A stretch of DNA of 64,000 nt from Nostoc sp. NIES-3756 (GTDB lineage Bacteria > Cyanobacteriota > Cyanobacteriia > Cyanobacteriales > Nostocaceae): contig NZ_AP017295.1 of assembly GCF_001548375.1 (NCBI RefSeq), forward strand, positions 806,001 through 870,000. The letters are read 5' to 3'. Every line of letters starts with the position of its first letter. Within the stretch, counting starts at the first letter, position 1. The notes beneath the pieces were generated by a model that was not told where the DNA came from, did not search any database, and was given only the letters and a program-made list of their open reading frames with translations. This document shows positions 46,479-54,691 of the stretch, one piece after another. The position numbers and the translations under genes were made by a program.

Positions 46479-47682
46479 ACTCTCGGCAAATTCCAAAGAC
46501 AGAGGTATAACCATGTAGAAAAGTTCTACCGCCGACTGGGCCAATTTCGCCACCACAGAAAAAGCCACCGACTGGAATATCTTGGATGTAGTGTTTAAAT
46601 AGCTCAGAATCAAAGTTAGGTTTGCCGTAGAGTCCTTCTCCGCGTCCTACACAGGAAAACATCAAAGCACCAACAGCAGAGTTATCGAATTGAGGCTGTG
46701 TTTGATACCTTTCTAGGAGGAATTGTAGTTCTTCTGCCGAGGCTTGGGCATCCCGCAGGTGGAATTGTAGGCGTTGTCCAGGACGCACGATATCACCGAT
46801 GGCGATCGCACCACCGGCTGGATCTACGCCTAAAATACTACGAATGAGGAAATCTCCTTGGTGTAAAGATAGCTTAAATTCATCCATCGCCACACCAACA
46901 AATAAAGAATGCTGTGCTAAAGCGCGTTCTTGTTCACTCAAGCTAGCAATTAAATCTCGCAATACCATTAACGGTACTTTTTCACCCAATTCCAAAATAA
47001 TATTGCGTTCAGATTTCGTGACTTGCATTGGTTCACCAATTGGCCTACATCCCTGCGCCACGATAGTTTCTACAACAATGTTGCCACTCAAAGCCAAACC
47101 CACCGTACCCTCACGGTACAGGCTACCATTACAAAACAAAGCTAGACGACTACCCATACCCCCAGCGCTAGCTTGTCCACCTAAAATTACTGAACCGGGA
47201 TAAGCAAAATCTAGCCCTTGTATTAAATCATTAATTCCTGACGAGAAAGCACTTGACAGCAAGATAAACTGAGGTTTTGGAGATGGTGGTACACCAATCA
47301 AATTAATCCACGTATCTGGGGGGCTGTCTAAATCGGGTAATTCCTCACCCGTAACATGAAATACCTGTAAATTCACCCCAGGTAAGTGTGCCAAAGTCAA
47401 ACTAATAGCCGCTTGGGCTTCTAATTCTTGAGTTTGCCCACTAGCCACCGTCCCAATTACACCACCACCACTACAGCCAATCAACACGGGTACAGAAAGT
47501 TTTTCAGCTAATAGAGGTAAAACCCGCGAATACTCACTAGCAAAAGCAGACGAAATGAACACTATCCCCAAATCCGCAGGCGCTGTTAACGATGAGGTAG
47601 CCCGTTGTACTACATCTGTAATAGCCGCTTCTAGAGAAGGGCGGGTTGATAGGGCATTTGCCCACTGCATTCGATCTGCCAT
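46465..47682 (-). CDS. FIST N/C domain protein (putative ligand-sensing protein)
   Basis: The 405-residue protein has the FIST N-terminal domain, with DLGIVFISSAFASEYSRVLPLLAEKLSVPVLIGCSGGGVIG and FILLSSAFSSGINDLIQGLDFAYPGSVILGGQASAGG. The FIST C-terminal domain contains GALMFSCVGRGEGLYGKPNFDSELFKHYIQDIPVGGFFCGGEIGPVGGRTFLHGYTSVFGI. FIST domains are thought to bind small ligands such as amino acids and are often fused to signalling modules. Here the protein stands alone, with no kinase adjacent. The last codons touch the repeat block. Confidence 0.9.
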   Translation of the reverse strand: MADRMQWANALSTRPSLEAAITDVVQRATSSLTAPADLGIVFISSAFASEYSRVLPLLAEKLSVPVLIGCSGGGVIGTVASGQTQELEAQAAISLTLAHLPGVNLQVFHVTGEELPDLDSPPDTWINLIGVPPSPKPQFILLSSAFSSGINDLIQGLDFAYPGSVILGGQASAGGMGSRLALFCNGSLYREGTVGLALSGNIVVETIVAQGCRPIGEPMQVTKSERNIILELGEKVPLMVLRDLIASLSEQERALAQHSLFVGVAMDEFKLSLHQGDFLIRSILGVDPAGGAIAIGDIVRPGQRLQFHLRDAQASAEELQFLLERYQTQPQFDNSAVGALMFSCVGRGEGLYGKPNFDSELFKHYIQDIPVGGFFCGGEIGPVGGRTFLHGYTSVFGICRELSEE

Positions 47683-48069
47683 GAGTTTTATGAGTGGTAT
47701 TAGTGATAGCGGCGCGTTTAGCGCGTGCTGAGTTTTGAGTGCTGGGTAATAAGTAATAATTAGTATTTATTCTCCCACCGTGTGGCAAGCTAAAACCACA
47801 TTTGCCCATCTTCTTAATCTTCCCTACTCTGACCTCTTAATTACTTCTTTACCACAAATAGTTTGTCTGTTAACTGATTCCTCAGCACGCGCTAAACACG
47901 CCGTTACCGCTAACAGCACTCTCATTGGTCGTAATTTTAATCGATACATTAAGCCACCCAACTAGCTGATGCAGCTCATTAGGTACAATGGTGATTGATA
48001 GAACGAAAAATAGCAATTTTTGCAACTTTTCTATACTGTTATTATCAACACACAACGAGACTAAAGCCA
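47683..48069. other. Intergenic region with a long inverted repeat
   Basis: Arms CGGCGCGTTTAGCGCGTGC (47710 onward to 47732) and its complement at 47881-47903 match in 22 of 23 bases and enclose about 150 bases. TGCTGAGTTTTGAGTGCTGG text next to the left arm is a dispersed-repeat style sequence. Short frames crossing the region have no family features. The cp12 promoter probably lies in 47910-48060. Confidence 0.6.
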
Positions 48070-48306
48070 ATGACTGATACTCAAGCAAAAGGTCTTGAAG
48101 ACCAAATCCAGGAAGAAGTAGAACAAGCTCGTGCTGTCTGTGATGTTTCAGGTAGCAACTCAGCCGAATGTGCTGCGGCTTGGGATGCAGTTGAAGAACT
48201 GCAAGCTGAAGCTTCTCACCAACGCCAAGAAAAGAAGAAAAATTCTCTAGAACAGTACTGCGATGACAATCCAGAAGCTGCTGAATGTCGCGTTTATGAT
48301 GAATAA
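48070..48306 (+). CDS. cp12: Calvin cycle regulator CP12
   Basis: The 78-residue protein starts at ATG 48070 (MTDTQAKGLEDQIQEEVEQARAVC); an in-frame ATG upstream would add a hydrophobic, non-conserved stretch. It has the N-terminal Cys pair spaced as CDVSGSNSAEC, the conserved AWDAVEELQAEASH core, and the C-terminal Cys loop YCDDNPEAAEC. CP12 is a disordered linker that, when oxidised, joins GAPDH and phosphoribulokinase into an inactive complex in the dark. The Gap partner is normally Gap2, not the Gap1 in this window. It is a single gene. Confidence 0.96.
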   Translation: MTDTQAKGLEDQIQEEVEQARAVCDVSGSNSAECAAAWDAVEELQAEASHQRQEKKKNSLEQYCDDNPEAAECRVYDE

Positions 48307-48487
48307 AGATTAACTTTGTAAACTTTTTTTCACAAACAAGCAACCAGACTTGATTGATTTAGTGTTTTTTACCTCTGTTTAAGCGGCTTCCGCAGCATAT
48401 TATCCTGAGAATTACGCAAGTATAAGCGTGTTTAGCTTTTATCTAAAAGTTGTAGATGAAGCATTTCTTAGACAATTTGCTACAGTA

Positions 48488-48538
48488 GGTGCAAAATATT
48501 GGTGATCATGTTCTGCGCGTTGCTTGTTTTTTTGCACC
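48488..48538. repeat. Inverted repeat upstream of the DUF3177-like gene
   Basis: GGTGCAAAA (48488-48496) and TTTTGCACC (48530-48538) pair across a 33-base loop. It lies about 55 bases before the gene at 48592 and could be an operator or leader structure. Confidence 0.4.
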
Positions 48539-48591
48539 CCATAATATGACAACAAATCTAGCCCGTATTCTTAGATAACAGACAATTAATT

Positions 48592-49185
48592 ATGAATGAC
48601 GTTTGGTTCCGTCAGTTAGTTTGGATTGATTACCGCCTCGCAGTATTATTTTTGATGTTGATTCCCTTAATTCTGCTAGTTTGGGCTTATGTTCAACAAG
48701 CACAGGGAATACAAAAGTTATTAACTATTTACTGGCGAGTCTCTAGCCTATTGGCAATTACTGTCTACTTAATGATTGCTCAGTACCCAGTTAGTTTTAT
48801 CTCTGGCTTAATTGGACAAATCCTGATTCCCATCTCCCTGTGGTTTTGGGTGGATCTCAATGATGAAATTGAGTATCAACCAAGTGGAGCGTTGAAACTC
48901 ACTTTCACTTCTTGGCGTTGGGCTGTTAGTGTCTATTCTATCTTAGGAACTATAGCCTTAATTCCTTTTGTTGGTTGTGCTTTTTCTGGTAATGTAGGGC
49001 AAAATCCAGCTTGTAGCGTTTGGTTTGAAGCACCCTTAGTGTTTAAAGATTACTTCCACCACAATAGTAAACCTGCCTTTCTTGGCTTTTTGGGTATAGT
49101 TGGTTTAATTATATATGTACTGTACTTAAGCTACTTTGTCTTAGTTAAGCTCGGCAAGCAGGGACGCTCCGCTACACCACAGTAA
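48592..49185 (+). CDS. Conserved cyanobacterial membrane protein (DUF3177-like)
   Basis: The 197-residue protein has about five membrane spans. It starts MNDVWFRQLVWIDYRLAVLFLMLIPLILLVW, has SLWFWVDLNDEIEY between spans, and ends in a short basic tail. The pattern matches an uncharacterised protein widely conserved in cyanobacteria and annotated as DUF3177; that label is from memory. The conserved small gene at 49226 follows 40 bases later on the same strand. Confidence 0.75.
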   Translation: MNDVWFRQLVWIDYRLAVLFLMLIPLILLVWAYVQQAQGIQKLLTIYWRVSSLLAITVYLMIAQYPVSFISGLIGQILIPISLWFWVDLNDEIEYQPSGALKLTFTSWRWAVSVYSILGTIALIPFVGCAFSGNVGQNPACSVWFEAPLVFKDYFHHNSKPAFLGFLGIVGLIIYVLYLSYFVLVKLGKQGRSATPQ

Positions 49186-49225
49186 TTGATCATTGCGCTT
49201 CAGTTTTCAATTTTCGGCTTTCAAA

Positions 49226-49522
49226 ATGAATCCTATTGGCAAGCGGTTAGAACAATACACCACCAAACGTCCACAAGAAGTTTTATTAGTAACTGTGGAA
49301 ATCGCCGATGAACAAGACAAAGTAGCCATATTCAAAGGTTTTTCTAGTTCATTGATGCGCTCAACTGCATTTGATCCTGATGTCCCAGTAATTCCTGACG
49401 AGGCAAAGGTCGTTAGTATAGATCGCATCGCCAGCCCTTATAATCCTGAATCACCCCGTTACATTCAACGCGAAATTTCCTGGGAAGCTATGGAAGGTAT
49501 TTTGGCGGAAGTGGGAGTTTAA
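49226..49522 (+). CDS. Small conserved cyanobacterial protein of unknown function
   Basis: The product is 98 residues from ATG 49226 (MNPIGKRLEQYTTKRPQEVLLVTVEI); an earlier TTG adds 11 unlikely residues. It contains DKVAIFKGFSSSLMRSTAFDPDVPVIPDEAKVVSIDRIASPYNPESPRYIQREISW, a compact soluble domain with no catalytic motif that I recognise. Similar proteins occur in cyanobacteria and plant plastids as uncharacterised proteins. It may be co-transcribed with the preceding membrane protein. Confidence 0.78.
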   Translation: MNPIGKRLEQYTTKRPQEVLLVTVEIADEQDKVAIFKGFSSSLMRSTAFDPDVPVIPDEAKVVSIDRIASPYNPESPRYIQREISWEAMEGILAEVGV

Positions 49523-49559
49523 TTGGGAAGCAGAGGATCATAGGATCAGAGGAGAATAA

Positions 49560-49614
49560 CTTTGGACTGTTGACTATGGACTAATGACTAATGACCAATG
49601 ACTAATGACTAATT
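49560..49614. repeat. STRR array that contains the cbiD start codon
   Basis: Heptamers GGACTGT, TGACTAT, GGACTAA, TGACTAA and TGACCAA run directly into cbiD. ATG triplets occur every seven bases at 49584, 49591, 49598 and 49605; the last is the cbiD start. Confidence 0.8.
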
Positions 49615-50720
49615 CCGGTTACACTTTACCTGTTTTTGCTTGTGCGGCTGCAATAGCAGCTTTACATTGGTTACGTCAGCGTCAACCACTAAAAGTTGTG
49701 TCTGTTGATTTAATTGAACCTGCACAAATCGCAGAAATACCTGTAGAACAGGTGGCAGGTTTATCAGAAAATATGGCTTTGGCTATTACTCGCTCTGATC
49801 CGGGTGATAATCTTGATTTGACTAGGGATACACCGATTTGGGCTTTAGTGGAATGGGGCGGTGTTGAGAGTGAGCGGGTAACTATTAAAGGTGGCGAAGG
49901 TATTGGGAAGCAAACCAACGCTGATAACCAAGCCGCTATTTATAGTTATGCTCAAAAATTATTGCAAGAGAATTTAACTAGATTACTAGCCGCAGACGAA
50001 AGAATTATTGTTACCATTATCTTACCGGAAGGGCGATCGCTCGCGGTACGTACTTCTAATTCTGCTTTTGGGGTTGTAGAAGGATTATCTTTACTAGGAA
50101 CCACAGGTATTTCTCAACCTTTGAGTTCCCCAGCCCAACTTGATGCTTTTCGCAGCGAATTGCAACAAAAAGCTAGTTTATTTACAAGTTTGGTATTTTG
50201 CATTGGCGAGAATGGTTTAGATTTGGCAAGGAAAATTGGGATTAATCCTGAGAAATTGGTGAAAACTGCAAATTGGCTAGGGCCAATGTTAGTGGAAGCT
50301 GATACTTTGGGTGTCCAGGAAATTTTGTTATTTGGCTATCATGGGAAGTTAATGAAACTAGCCGCAGGGATTTTTCACACCCACCATCACCTAGCTGATG
50401 GACGGCGAGAAGTTTTAGCAGCACAATGTGCTTTAGCTGGTTTGAGTCAACAAGATATAGAAGTTGTGTTTCATAGTCCGACGGCTGAAGCGGCACTCAA
50501 ACACTTAAAATCCTTAGATGATTCTACAGGTAGTGATTGGGTAAATCGAGTTTATAGGGCGATCGCCGAAACTATCGATGTGCGTTGTCAAGAATATATT
50601 CAAAGTCACTCTAGCAGAGGTCAAGATACCACAATCTGCGGCTCGATTTTATTTGATCGCGATCGCAAAATTATTGTGAAGAGCAAAACTGCTTGTAACT
50701 TAATGGGAAATTTATGTTAA
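49605..50720 (+). CDS. cbiD: Cobalt-precorrin-5B (C1)-methyltransferase
   Basis: The 371-residue enzyme methylates C-1 of the corrin ring in anaerobic-type cobalamin synthesis. It begins MTNSGYTLPVFACAAAIAALHWL and continues with ITRSDPGDNLDLTRDTPIWALVEW, GEGIGKQTNADNQAAIYSYA, and LFGYHGKLMKLAAGIFHTHHHLADGRRE, a CbiD hallmark. The start codon is the last ATG of the STRR array, and the frame upstream is closed by a TGA at 49599. No other cob or cbi gene is adjacent, which is common in cyanobacteria. Confidence 0.93.
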   Translation: MTNSGYTLPVFACAAAIAALHWLRQRQPLKVVSVDLIEPAQIAEIPVEQVAGLSENMALAITRSDPGDNLDLTRDTPIWALVEWGGVESERVTIKGGEGIGKQTNADNQAAIYSYAQKLLQENLTRLLAADERIIVTIILPEGRSLAVRTSNSAFGVVEGLSLLGTTGISQPLSSPAQLDAFRSELQQKASLFTSLVFCIGENGLDLARKIGINPEKLVKTANWLGPMLVEADTLGVQEILLFGYHGKLMKLAAGIFHTHHHLADGRREVLAAQCALAGLSQQDIEVVFHSPTAEAALKHLKSLDDSTGSDWVNRVYRAIAETIDVRCQEYIQSHSSRGQDTTICGSILFDRDRKIIVKSKTACNLMGNLC

Positions 50721-50947
50721 TTTATTATGAATAATCATAAATAATCCAACTAAATAAGTTATTCAGTATCGACTGTAGTGTAATTTATAGCTTTTAATAT
50801 CGTGCCGTAATGGCAGTACAAACGCATTCTCCCTAGCGTTTGTCAAAGATTAATTCACCATTTATCAGCCTCAACAAGCTGAAAATGGTGTTTATATTCA
50901 GAACCCACAGAAACCATCTACCACCAGACTCACACTTTCTCCATATT

Positions 50948-52570
50948 ATGAATACAGCGGTGACTCTACTAACCGAACAAGCCCCTCAACCAATAGAAGA
51001 GTTCGGGCGGCTTGAGCGTCAAATCATTATCATATTAGACTTCGGTTCTCAGTATTCGGAACTGATTGCCCGGCGTATCCGCGAGACTCAAGTATACTCT
51101 GAAGTCTTGTCTTATCGCACCCCAGCAGAACAGTTACGTAAACTCAGTCCCAAGGGAATAATTCTCTCTGGAGGCCCTAGTTCAGTTTATAGCGATCGCG
51201 CTCCCCATTGTGACCCAGAAATCTGGAATTTAGGTATTCCCGTTTTAGGTGTTTGTTATGGAATGCAGTTGATGGTCAATCAACTCGGTGGGGAAGTAGC
51301 CAAAGCTGACCGGGGTGAATACGGCAAAGCGGCATTATATATTGATGATCCCACAGACTTGTTAACAAACGTCGAAGATGGCACGACAATGTGGATGAGT
51401 CATGGCGACTCAGTGACAAAAATGCCTCCAGGCTTTGAGGTGTTAGCACATACAGATAATACCCCCTGTGCTGCTGTTGCTGACCACGAGAAAAAACTTT
51501 ATGGTGTTCAGTTTCACCCGGAAGTAGTGCATTCGATTGGTGGTTTAGCATTAATTCGCAACTTCGTTTATCACATCTGCGAGTGTGAACCCACCTGGAC
51601 GACAGCCGCCTTTGTAGAAGAAGCAATTCGGGAAATTCGCGCTAAAGTGGGCGATAAGCGAGTATTGTTAGCTCTTTCTGGTGGTGTAGATTCTTCTACC
51701 CTCGCCTTCTTGCTGCACAAAGCCATTGGCGACCAGTTGACTTGTGTATTTATCGACCAAGGCTTTATGCGGAAGTATGAGCCGGAGAGGTTGGTGAAGT
51801 TGTTCCAAGAACAGTTTCATATCCCTGTGGAGTATGTTAACGCCCGCGATCGCTTTTTGGATATCATGGTCGGCGTTACAGACCCAGAAGAAAAACGCCG
51901 TCGTATCGGACACGAATTTATCCGAACATTTGAAGAAACATCCAAACAACTAGGCCCCTTTGACTATCTGGCTCAAGGTACACTTTACCCAGATGTCATT
52001 GAATCAGCCGATACCAATGTTGACCCCCAAACCGGTGAACGGGTAGCAGTAAAAATTAAAAGCCATCACAATGTCGGTGGACTACCCAAAGACCTGAGAT
52101 TTAAACTAGTTGAACCCCTGCGAAAACTATTTAAAGATGAAGTCCGTAAGGTAGGACGGTCTATTGGTTTACCAGAAGAAATTGTCAAACGCCAACCATT
52201 CCCCGGCCCTGGTTTAGCTATTCGCATTTTGGGAGAAGTCACCGCCGAAAGATTGAACATTCTCCGCGATGCTGATTTGATTGTGCGCCAAGAAATTAAC
52301 CAACGTGGTTTGTATAACGAATATTGGCAAGCATTCGCAGTATTACTACCAATTCGTAGTGTAGGCGTAATGGGTGATCAACGCACATATGCTTACCCAA
52401 TTGTATTGCGTATTGTCAAGAGCGAAGATGGCATGACGGCTGATTGGGCGCGTGTACCTTATGATGTGTTGGAGGCAATTTCTAACAGAATTGTCAACGA
52501 GGTCAAAGGTGTTAACCGCGTGGTGTTTGATATTACCTCTAAGCCACCCGGAACTATAGAATGGGAATAA
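50948..52570 (+). CDS. guaA: GMP synthase (glutamine-hydrolysing)
   Basis: The 540-residue enzyme converts XMP to GMP. It has a class I glutamine amidotransferase domain ([20 protein letters not shown], nucleophile Cys103 in GVCYGMQ, and GVQFHPEV). The ATP pyrophosphatase domain has the P-loop [16 protein letters not shown] at about 242-257. The dimerisation domain ends in [14 protein letters not shown]. The ATG at 50948 ([15 protein letters not shown]) is chosen; an upstream frame from 50840 adds 36 unrelated residues. It is a single gene with its own terminator. Confidence 0.96.
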   Translation: MNTAVTLLTEQAPQPIEEFGRLERQIIIILDFGSQYSELIARRIRETQVYSEVLSYRTPAEQLRKLSPKGIILSGGPSSVYSDRAPHCDPEIWNLGIPVLGVCYGMQLMVNQLGGEVAKADRGEYGKAALYIDDPTDLLTNVEDGTTMWMSHGDSVTKMPPGFEVLAHTDNTPCAAVADHEKKLYGVQFHPEVVHSIGGLALIRNFVYHICECEPTWTTAAFVEEAIREIRAKVGDKRVLLALSGGVDSSTLAFLLHKAIGDQLTCVFIDQGFMRKYEPERLVKLFQEQFHIPVEYVNARDRFLDIMVGVTDPEEKRRRIGHEFIRTFEETSKQLGPFDYLAQGTLYPDVIESADTNVDPQTGERVAVKIKSHHNVGGLPKDLRFKLVEPLRKLFKDEVRKVGRSIGLPEEIVKRQPFPGPGLAIRILGEVTAERLNILRDADLIVRQEINQRGLYNEYWQAFAVLLPIRSVGVMGDQRTYAYPIVLRIVKSEDGMTADWARVPYDVLEAISNRIVNEVKGVNRVVFDITSKPPGTIEWE

Positions 52571-52600
52571 GAAAATTTATCCAGATGTTTTGGTAAGTAG

Positions 52601-52623
52601 GGTGGGCAATGCCCACCTTTTTT
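52601..52623 (+). terminator. Intrinsic terminator of guaA
   Basis: GGTGGGC (52601-52607) and GCCCACC (52611-52617) form a GC-rich stem with a 3-base loop, followed directly by six T. It starts 30 bases after the guaA stop. Confidence 0.9.
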
Positions 52624-52662
52624 AATTGATGGGGATTTCTCTATTTTGTGATGTTAAAATTT

Positions 52663-53436
52663 TTATCGTGTAGGCAGATTTAAGTTTTCGGCGATCGCTG
52701 ATAAGTATGGTTGAAAAATCGCCAAATTTGCCAGGTTATCAAATTTCCCTTTAGACAGGCTGGAATTAAATGATGTGGTAATTACGTACAATTGATTCCC
52801 ATCAGATGTAACATAACTAATATATTGTTCTTGTATACCACCGTCCGGCTTGAGTTTGACAAAACCATAACGTATTCCTGGAAGTTTCCCAACGTTTACT
52901 TGTTGCGGTGGATAAGTTGAGAATGCACTATTATTGGCGTATTTAGTTTGGTGGTCTTTTGTAAATCTACTATACGAGTCTGCTACCCAAGCTTGGAGTG
53001 CTTTGGTAAGTTTGCTTTGAAACTGAGGATTTTGCAAATCTGCTTGGGAACTTTGAGAAATGCCAACTTCTGTTAAATGTTTCTGAAAATTGGGATTATC
53101 TTTTAAAGTATAAATCACGACTTCAACTGTACCTAAAGCCTTACCTTGAGAAGAAACACACAATAATGCTGCTTCTCCCGCACAAGGTATGACTTGCCAA
53201 TTGTTTGGTGCAGACGTGCTACCTAACAGTTTCTGCCAAACATTTGTTTGATTTACACTGCTTTGTTTTGAGGGGGTAGCAGTTTTTGTTGGTGTAGGGA
53301 CAGTATTTGATGGTGTACCTTGATGGAAAAATAAATTGGGGAAAAGAAATCTTGCTCCCACTGGTATTAAAACTAATAAAATAGCACCTATGATTAAATG
53401 ATAAACACGTAACATTTTCCTGAATATCCCCAGCAA
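52663..53436 (-). CDS. Membrane-anchored secreted protein of unknown function
   Basis: The 257-residue protein has one N-terminal hydrophobic segment (YHLIIGAILLVLIPVGARFLF). A Thr/Pro/Ser-rich linker follows (STVPTPTKTATPSK by composition), then a soluble domain with NNWQVIPCAGEAALLCVSSQG and RYGFVKLKPDGGIQEQYISYVTSDGNQLYVITTSFN. Two Cys residues could form a disulfide. I do not recognise a family. It is probably periplasmic. Its stop lies just past the guaA terminator, with guaA convergent. Confidence 0.75.
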   Translation of the reverse strand: MLGIFRKMLRVYHLIIGAILLVLIPVGARFLFPNLFFHQGTPSNTVPTPTKTATPSKQSSVNQTNVWQKLLGSTSAPNNWQVIPCAGEAALLCVSSQGKALGTVEVVIYTLKDNPNFQKHLTEVGISQSSQADLQNPQFQSKLTKALQAWVADSYSRFTKDHQTKYANNSAFSTYPPQQVNVGKLPGIRYGFVKLKPDGGIQEQYISYVTSDGNQLYVITTSFNSSLSKGKFDNLANLAIFQPYLSAIAENLNLPTR

Positions 53437-53644
53437 AGATTGCAGATTAATTGTATCTACAATACTTTGTGACTGTGCAACAATTTCGATGATATATGTT
53501 GAGTTCTGCCAATGAAGCTCAAATATGGCTGATTTAATACTTATTATCGTAAGGACACGGCAATGGCTGCGTCCTTACTTCAATTATGTTCGACTTATGA
53601 AACTAGCGATGTTGCTTAATGATATATGCCTAAATGTGTAAGGC

Positions 53645-53839
53645 TTATCTGAAGCGAGTGTGGTTTCGACGATTTTGTTTATGTCTGGCCACTGCTTTAC
53701 GCTTTTCTTTTTCTAGTGGCGTTTCAAAGTGGCGCTTTTTTCTCATATCTTGGAAAATTCCCGCTTTGGAAACTTCCCGTTTAAACCTCCGTAATGCGGA
53801 CTCAATCCCTTCATTTTCTCCTAAAACTACTTGTGTCAT
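53645..53839 (-). CDS. rpsU: 30S ribosomal protein S21
   Basis: The product is 64 residues from ATG 53839 ([21 protein letters not shown]), continuing through [22 protein letters not shown] and a basic end. This is the full S21 family. A strong AGGAGG lies 7 bases before 53839 and only 1 base before the earlier ATG 53845, so 53839 is the better start. S21 binds the 30S platform near the anti-Shine-Dalgarno. It follows an rbp gene, a linkage known from Anabaena variabilis, with a terminator between the two. Confidence 0.93.
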   Translation of the reverse strand: MTQVVLGENEGIESALRRFKREVSKAGIFQDMRKKRHFETPLEKEKRKAVARHKQNRRNHTRFR

Positions 53840-53879
53840 TCTCATTCCTCCTCTTGATGGATGAATAGTTTAAGACTTA

Positions 53880-53955
53880 CGTAAGGAAACCTTACACTTT
53901 GAAAGGGTGTAAAGTCGTAGGAGTGTACGAACGTCTATATCCTTACACTCCTATA
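53880..53955 (-). repeat. Hairpin-rich leader between rbp terminator and rpsU
   Basis: Two inverted repeats lie upstream of rpsU: CTTACAC/GTGTAAAG around 53891-53913 and AGGAGTGTA (53919-53927)/TACACTCCT (53944-53952). They may structure the rpsU leader. The pairing is visible; function is inferred. Confidence 0.5.
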
Positions 53956-54026
53956 ATCCCTGCACCCTTAATCAAATTTTTAATTTTTGTTTTTTATGCG
54001 TACGTCTTCTAGTTGAAGACCGGAGA

Positions 54027-54075
54027 CAAAACAAAAAACAATCCAGCAGATTCGAGCCTTTGCTTTATCTGCTGG
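54027..54075 (-). terminator. Intrinsic terminator or attenuator between rbp and rpsU
   Basis: On the minus strand CCAGCAGAT (54075-54067) pairs with ATCTGCTGG (54051-54043), followed by ATTGTTTTTTGTTTTG. It begins about 33 bases after the rbp stop and would limit read-through into rpsU. Confidence 0.85.
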
Positions 54076-54107
54076 CGACTCTAAAGGTTATGTTTCAGCA
54101 ACAGGCT

Positions 54108-54431
54108 TTAATAACTGCGGCGATTACCACCACCACGGTTATTATTGCCCCAACCGCCGCCGCCACCACCACGGGAAGAACTTCTTTCTTCACGGGGTTT
54201 AGCTTTATTTACTTTTAAATCGCGTCCCATCCATTCAGCACCATCAAGTGCTTCAATGGCAGCAGTTTCTTGAGCTTCTGTTTCCATTTCCACAAAAGCA
54301 AAACCACGAGGACGACCTGTTTCACGGTCGGTTGGTAACTGAACGCGGCTAACTTTTCCGTACTCTGCGAAGGCCAGCTTCAGGTCTTCTTCTGTAACTT
54401 GGTAGGATAAGTTACCGATATAAATTGACAT
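54108..54431 (-). CDS. Cyanobacterial RNA-binding protein with RRM and Gly-rich tail
   Basis: The 107-residue protein has one RRM: RNP2 IYIGNLSY at residues 3-10 and RNP1 RGFAFVEM at 42-49. A tail of about 25 residues rich in Gly, Asn and Arg follows. This is the RbpA type with a Gly-rich C-terminus, which in Anabaena is cold-inducible and linked to rpsU. It probably binds mRNA as a chaperone in the cold. The start codon is preceded by GGAG at 6 bases, and that site lies in a stable hairpin. The exact rbp number cannot be assigned. Confidence 0.93.
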   Translation of the reverse strand: MSIYIGNLSYQVTEEDLKLAFAEYGKVSRVQLPTDRETGRPRGFAFVEMETEAQETAAIEALDGAEWMGRDLKVNKAKPREERSSSRGGGGGGWGNNNRGGGNRRSY

Positions 54432-54437
54432 ACAATG

Positions 54438-54476
54438 TCTCCGAATTCAGGAAATGTAGAGAGTTAAATTCGGAGA
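54438..54476 (-). promoter_or_regulatory. 5' leader hairpin that sequesters the rbp ribosome binding site
   Basis: TCTCCGAATT (54438-54447) and AATTCGGAGA (54467-54476) pair perfectly over 10 bases with a 19-base loop. On the transcript the 3' arm contains GGAGA, placed 6 bases before the rbp ATG. The Shine-Dalgarno is therefore inside the stem. A 5' untranslated region effect on cold induction is known for rbpA1 of Anabaena variabilis M3. The precise structure here is my reading of the sequence. Confidence 0.75.
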
Positions 54477-54691
54477 GATACTTTTCATAAATCAAAATGA
54501 GTCACTCAGCCGAAAATAATTCTTATAGACTCAACTATAGCACAGCTGCTAAATGTTGGCAGGACTTAACATGCCTTAGTAATTCGTAATTAGTAATTTT
54601 TATAGGCTTACGACTAAGATGACGTTTTTGTGGCTCTAAGGGGAGGTAATTTGGGCTAATTGATTTAATCTGGTTTGGACTCTGGATTATA

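Noticed and set aside
46134..46613. A 159-codon minus-strand frame across the repeat block
   Set aside because: It is antisense to the phosphoesterase gene and built largely from repeat sequence (repeated DEGDEGD).
47537..47965. Short frames upstream of cp12 on both strands
   Set aside because: They cross the 23-base inverted repeat and the FIST start and show no conserved feature.
50840..50947. N-terminal extension of guaA by 36 residues
   Set aside because: The extension is not GuaA-like, and ATG 50948 gives the normal cyanobacterial N-terminus.
53634..53864. A 76-codon plus-strand frame over rpsU
   Set aside because: It is the antisense of the S21 gene, which has a full family match and a strong ribosome binding site.
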